Source of the DNA: Comamonadaceae bacterium
GTDB taxonomy: Bacteria > Pseudomonadota > Gammaproteobacteria > Burkholderiales > Burkholderiaceae_C
Direction: 5' to 3'
Assembly: GCA_024642025.1 (NCBI GenBank)
Contig: JAHEBY010000130.1
Span: 1 to 7,513 of the forward strand
DNA length: 7,513 bases
Shown: positions 5,585-7,513 of the stretch, one piece after another
How positions within the stretch are numbered: position 1 is the first letter of the stretch
Layout: each line of letters opens with the position of its first letter
Notes under the pieces: generated by a model
What the model saw: the letters and a program-made list of their open reading frames with translations, nothing else
Database searches by the model: none
Told to the model about the DNA's origin: nothing
Made by a program: the position numbers and the translations under genes

Positions 5585-6433
5585 ATGCTTGACCGCATCA
5601 AGGCCTCCCTGCCATCGCTGGCGCCTGCCGAGCAGCGCGTGGGCAAACTGGTGCTGACTGACCCCCGCGCCTTCGCCAACATGCCAGTGAGCGAGCTGGC
5701 CGACCGCGCCCATGTGAGCAAGCCCACGGTAATACGGTTTTGCCGCAGCGTGGGTTACGACGGCCTTTCAGACTTCAAACTCAAGCTGGCCGGTAGCGTG
5801 AGCGAAGGCGTGCCATTCATTCACCGCAGCGTGGACGCAGACGACAAGACAGCCGACATCATGGTCAAGGTGATTGACAACGCGGTCGCTGCGTTTCTCA
5901 AGTACCGCAACGATGCATCCACTTTTGCCATTGACAAGGCCGTTACTACCCTCGTGCAAACCTACACGCAGGGCAAGCGCATCGAGTTTTTTGGCGTGGG
6001 CAATTCAGGCGTGGTGGCGCAGGATGCCCAGCATAAATTTTTCAGGCTCGGGGTGAACACCGTGGCCTACAGCGATGGCCACATGCAGGTCATGAGTGCG
6101 TCCATGCTCGGGCCGGGTGACTGCGTGGTGGTGATATCCAACTCGGGCCGCACGCGCGACCTGATGGATGCCTGTGACATCGCTCGCAAGAATGGCGCAA
6201 CCACCATCGTCATCACCGCCAGCGGCTCGCCGTTGGCCGCGGCGGGGCACATTCACCTATCGGCTGACCACCCCGAAGGTTTTGACCGCTATAGCCCTAT
6301 GGTTTCGCGGCTTCTGCATCTCTTGATCATCGACATTCTGGCCACCGCCGTTGCCTTGCGCATTGGTGGTGAGAAACTGCAGCCACGCCTGCAGGAAATG
6401 AAGAACAACCTGCGCAACAAGCGCTACGCTTGA
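5585..6433 (+). CDS. hexR: HexR-like MurR/RpiR-family transcriptional regulator
   Basis: 282-residue regulator with an N-terminal RpiR-type helix-turn-helix domain (about 1-77; core VSELADRAHVSKPTVIRFCRS, about 35-55) and a C-terminal SIS sugar-phosphate-binding domain (about 125-260). SIS hallmarks are FFGVGNSG (135-142) and VVISNSGRTRDL (182-193). Ser141 and Ser187 probably correspond to the two serines reported to sense 2-keto-3-deoxy-6-phosphogluconate in Pseudomonas putida HexR (recalled as Ser140 and Ser184). The ATG at 5585 starts the canonical MLDRIKASLPSLAPAE beginning, 26 bp after the zwf stop, indicating an operon with zwf. HexR proteins repress zwf and Entner-Doudoroff genes and release DNA on binding that intermediate. 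Adjacency to zwf and the palindrome upstream of zwf support this role over other RpiR-family functions. No edd, eda or pgl gene is in the window. Confidence 0.9.
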   Translation: MLDRIKASLPSLAPAEQRVGKLVLTDPRAFANMPVSELADRAHVSKPTVIRFCRSVGYDGLSDFKLKLAGSVSEGVPFIHRSVDADDKTADIMVKVIDNAVAAFLKYRNDASTFAIDKAVTTLVQTYTQGKRIEFFGVGNSGVVAQDAQHKFFRLGVNTVAYSDGHMQVMSASMLGPGDCVVVISNSGRTRDLMDACDIARKNGATTIVITASGSPLAAAGHIHLSADHPEGFDRYSPMVSRLLHLLIIDILATAVALRIGGEKLQPRLQEMKNNLRNKRYA

Positions 6434-6451
6434 TCCGTCGAGCCCGCGTCG

Positions 6452-7513
6452 CTAAACATCTGCAGCCTGTAGCGGCATGCCCTGTTCAATCAGGCTTGCA
6501 TGCAATGCCGCGCCCAGGGGCAAGATGTCGTCATTGAAATCGTAACGGCTGTTGTGCAGCACACAGCTGCCCACACCGTTTTCTTCGCCCTGCCCGATGC
6601 GCAAATAGGCTCCGGGCTTGACTTGCAGCATGAACGAGAAATCTTCCGCACCCATGCTCGGATCAAGGTCGCGCACCACGTGTTCCCGCCCTACCAGCGT
6701 TTGCGCAACATCTGCAGCAAAACGCGCTTCGTGCGGGGTATTGACCGTAGCCGGGTAGACGCGCTCGTAGCGCACGGTTGCGCTGGCACCAAATCCCAGG
6801 GCGACTGCCTGGCATAGCTCGGTCAGGCGCCGTTCAACCAGTGCCTGGACCGCCGGACTAAAGGTTCGCACTGTGCCCACAAGTGTCGCACTGTCGGCAA
6901 TGACGCTCATGGCACCCGGGTCGCCCGCGCGCATCGCGCACAGGCTGATCACGGCACTGTCCAGCGGCCTGACGTTGCGCGACACAATGCTCTGCACGGC
7001 TGTAATGATGTGAGCAGTTACCAACACGGGGTCAACCGTCTGGTAAGGGTGCGCGCCGTGCCCTCCTCGGCCTGTGACTTCTATTGTGATGCGGTCTGCC
7101 GCCGCCATCATCGGGCCCGGGTTGATGCCGATGACGCCCGGGCGCAAGCCAGGCCAGTTGTGCATGCCAAACACCGACTGCACCGGGAAACGATCAAACA
7201 GCCCGTCCTCGATCATCGCTTTGGCACCGGCATAGCCTTCTTCGCCGGGCTGGAAGATGAGCACCGCCGTGCCGTCAAAATTGCGGGTTTCAGCCAGATA
7301 CCGCGCTGCACCCACCAGCATGGCGGTGTGGCCATCGTGGCCGCAGCCGTGCATCAATCCGGGCTTGCTGGACTTCCACGCGAAGTCGTTGTGCTCGGCC
7401 ATGGGCAGCGCATCCATGTCGGCCCTAAGGCCGAAGATCTTGCCGCTACGTTGCTGGCGCCCCTTTATCACGGCCACCACGCCTGTTTTGCCAATGCCGG
7501 TATGAATCTCGTC
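6452..7513 (-). CDS. M20-family amidohydrolase/metallopeptidase (hippurate hydrolase-like), N-terminus outside the window
   Basis: The frame is open to the right edge and encodes 353 residues ending in TAG; about 40-50 N-terminal residues, including the start, lie beyond the window (typical length about 390-400). A GTG at 7480 is internal, because upstream in-frame sequence (DEIHTGIGKTG) already matches the family. This is the M20D branch (hippurate hydrolase, N-acyl-amino-acid and IAA-amino-acid hydrolases), which cleaves N-acyl amino acids with a two-metal centre. Numbering from the first visible codon: FGLRADMDALPM near 27-38, MHGCGHDGH with ligands Cys57 and His59, PGEEG with Glu91/Glu92, FGMHNWPG with His118, the lid-domain GRGGHGAHPYQTVDP around 148-162, and LHNSRYDFND with His320. 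No signal peptide can be assessed. It converges on hexR and shares no operon with it. The natural substrate cannot be told from sequence. Confidence 0.93.
   Translation of the reverse strand, partial: DEIHTGIGKTGVVAVIKGRQQRSGKIFGLRADMDALPMAEHNDFAWKSSKPGLMHGCGHDGHTAMLVGAARYLAETRNFDGTAVLIFQPGEEGYAGAKAMIEDGLFDRFPVQSVFGMHNWPGLRPGVIGINPGPMMAAADRITIEVTGRGGHGAHPYQTVDPVLVTAHIITAVQSIVSRNVRPLDSAVISLCAMRAGDPGAMSVIADSATLVGTVRTFSPAVQALVERRLTELCQAVALGFGASATVRYERVYPATVNTPHEARFAADVAQTLVGREHVVRDLDPSMGAEDFSFMLQVKPGAYLRIGQGEENGVGSCVLHNSRYDFNDDILPLGAALHASLIEQGMPLQAADV

Noticed and set aside
6422..6474. CGCTAC (6422-6427) and GTAGCG (6469-6474) as a terminator stem between hexR and the M20 gene
   Set aside because: Six-base arms with a loop of about 41 bases and no following T-run; this does not look like an intrinsic terminator.

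Overview
The window looks like chromosomal DNA of a betaproteobacterium, most likely Burkholderiales/Comamonadaceae (relatives of Rhodoferax, Polaromonas or Acidovorax). This rests on the GC-rich codon use, the protein sequences, and the grouping of transaldolase, glucose-6-phosphate isomerase, glucose-6-phosphate dehydrogenase and a HexR-type regulator. The family assignment is inference from remembered protein character, not a database result.

Layout: the left half (99-3925) is a tight minus-strand block read tal -> pgi -> ycaQ-like. tal and pgi overlap by 4 bp (ATGA), and the ycaQ-like gene follows pgi after 18 bp in the same reading frame. A 166-bp divergent intergenic region (3926-4091) separates it from a plus-strand pair, zwf (4092-5558) and hexR (5585-6433). 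At the right edge, an M20-family amidohydrolase on the minus strand converges on hexR with 18 bp between the stop codons. Its N-terminus lies beyond the window. The first 98 bases hold no gene I can assign. No tRNA, rRNA, CRISPR array or insertion sequence is visible.

How the genes fit together: Zwf takes glucose-6-phosphate into the oxidative pentose phosphate/Entner-Doudoroff branch. Pgi joins glucose-6-phosphate and fructose-6-phosphate. Tal recycles pentose phosphates to fructose-6-phosphate. HexR is the usual sugar-acid-responsive repressor of this branch. The intergenic region contains a near-perfect 6-3-6 inverted repeat with the architecture of HexR operators. It overlaps a plausible zwf promoter and lies between the divergent genes, so one site may control both arms. 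The ycaQ-like DNA glycosylase has no obvious metabolic link to its operon partners.

The window is mainly conventional central metabolism. The most unusual points are: an AT-rich stretch of about 59 bp inside pgi that looks like an in-frame dispersed-repeat insertion lengthening a loop; the candidate HexR operator; two tandem palindromes in the tal leader; and the co-transcription of a DNA-repair glycosylase with sugar-phosphate enzymes.
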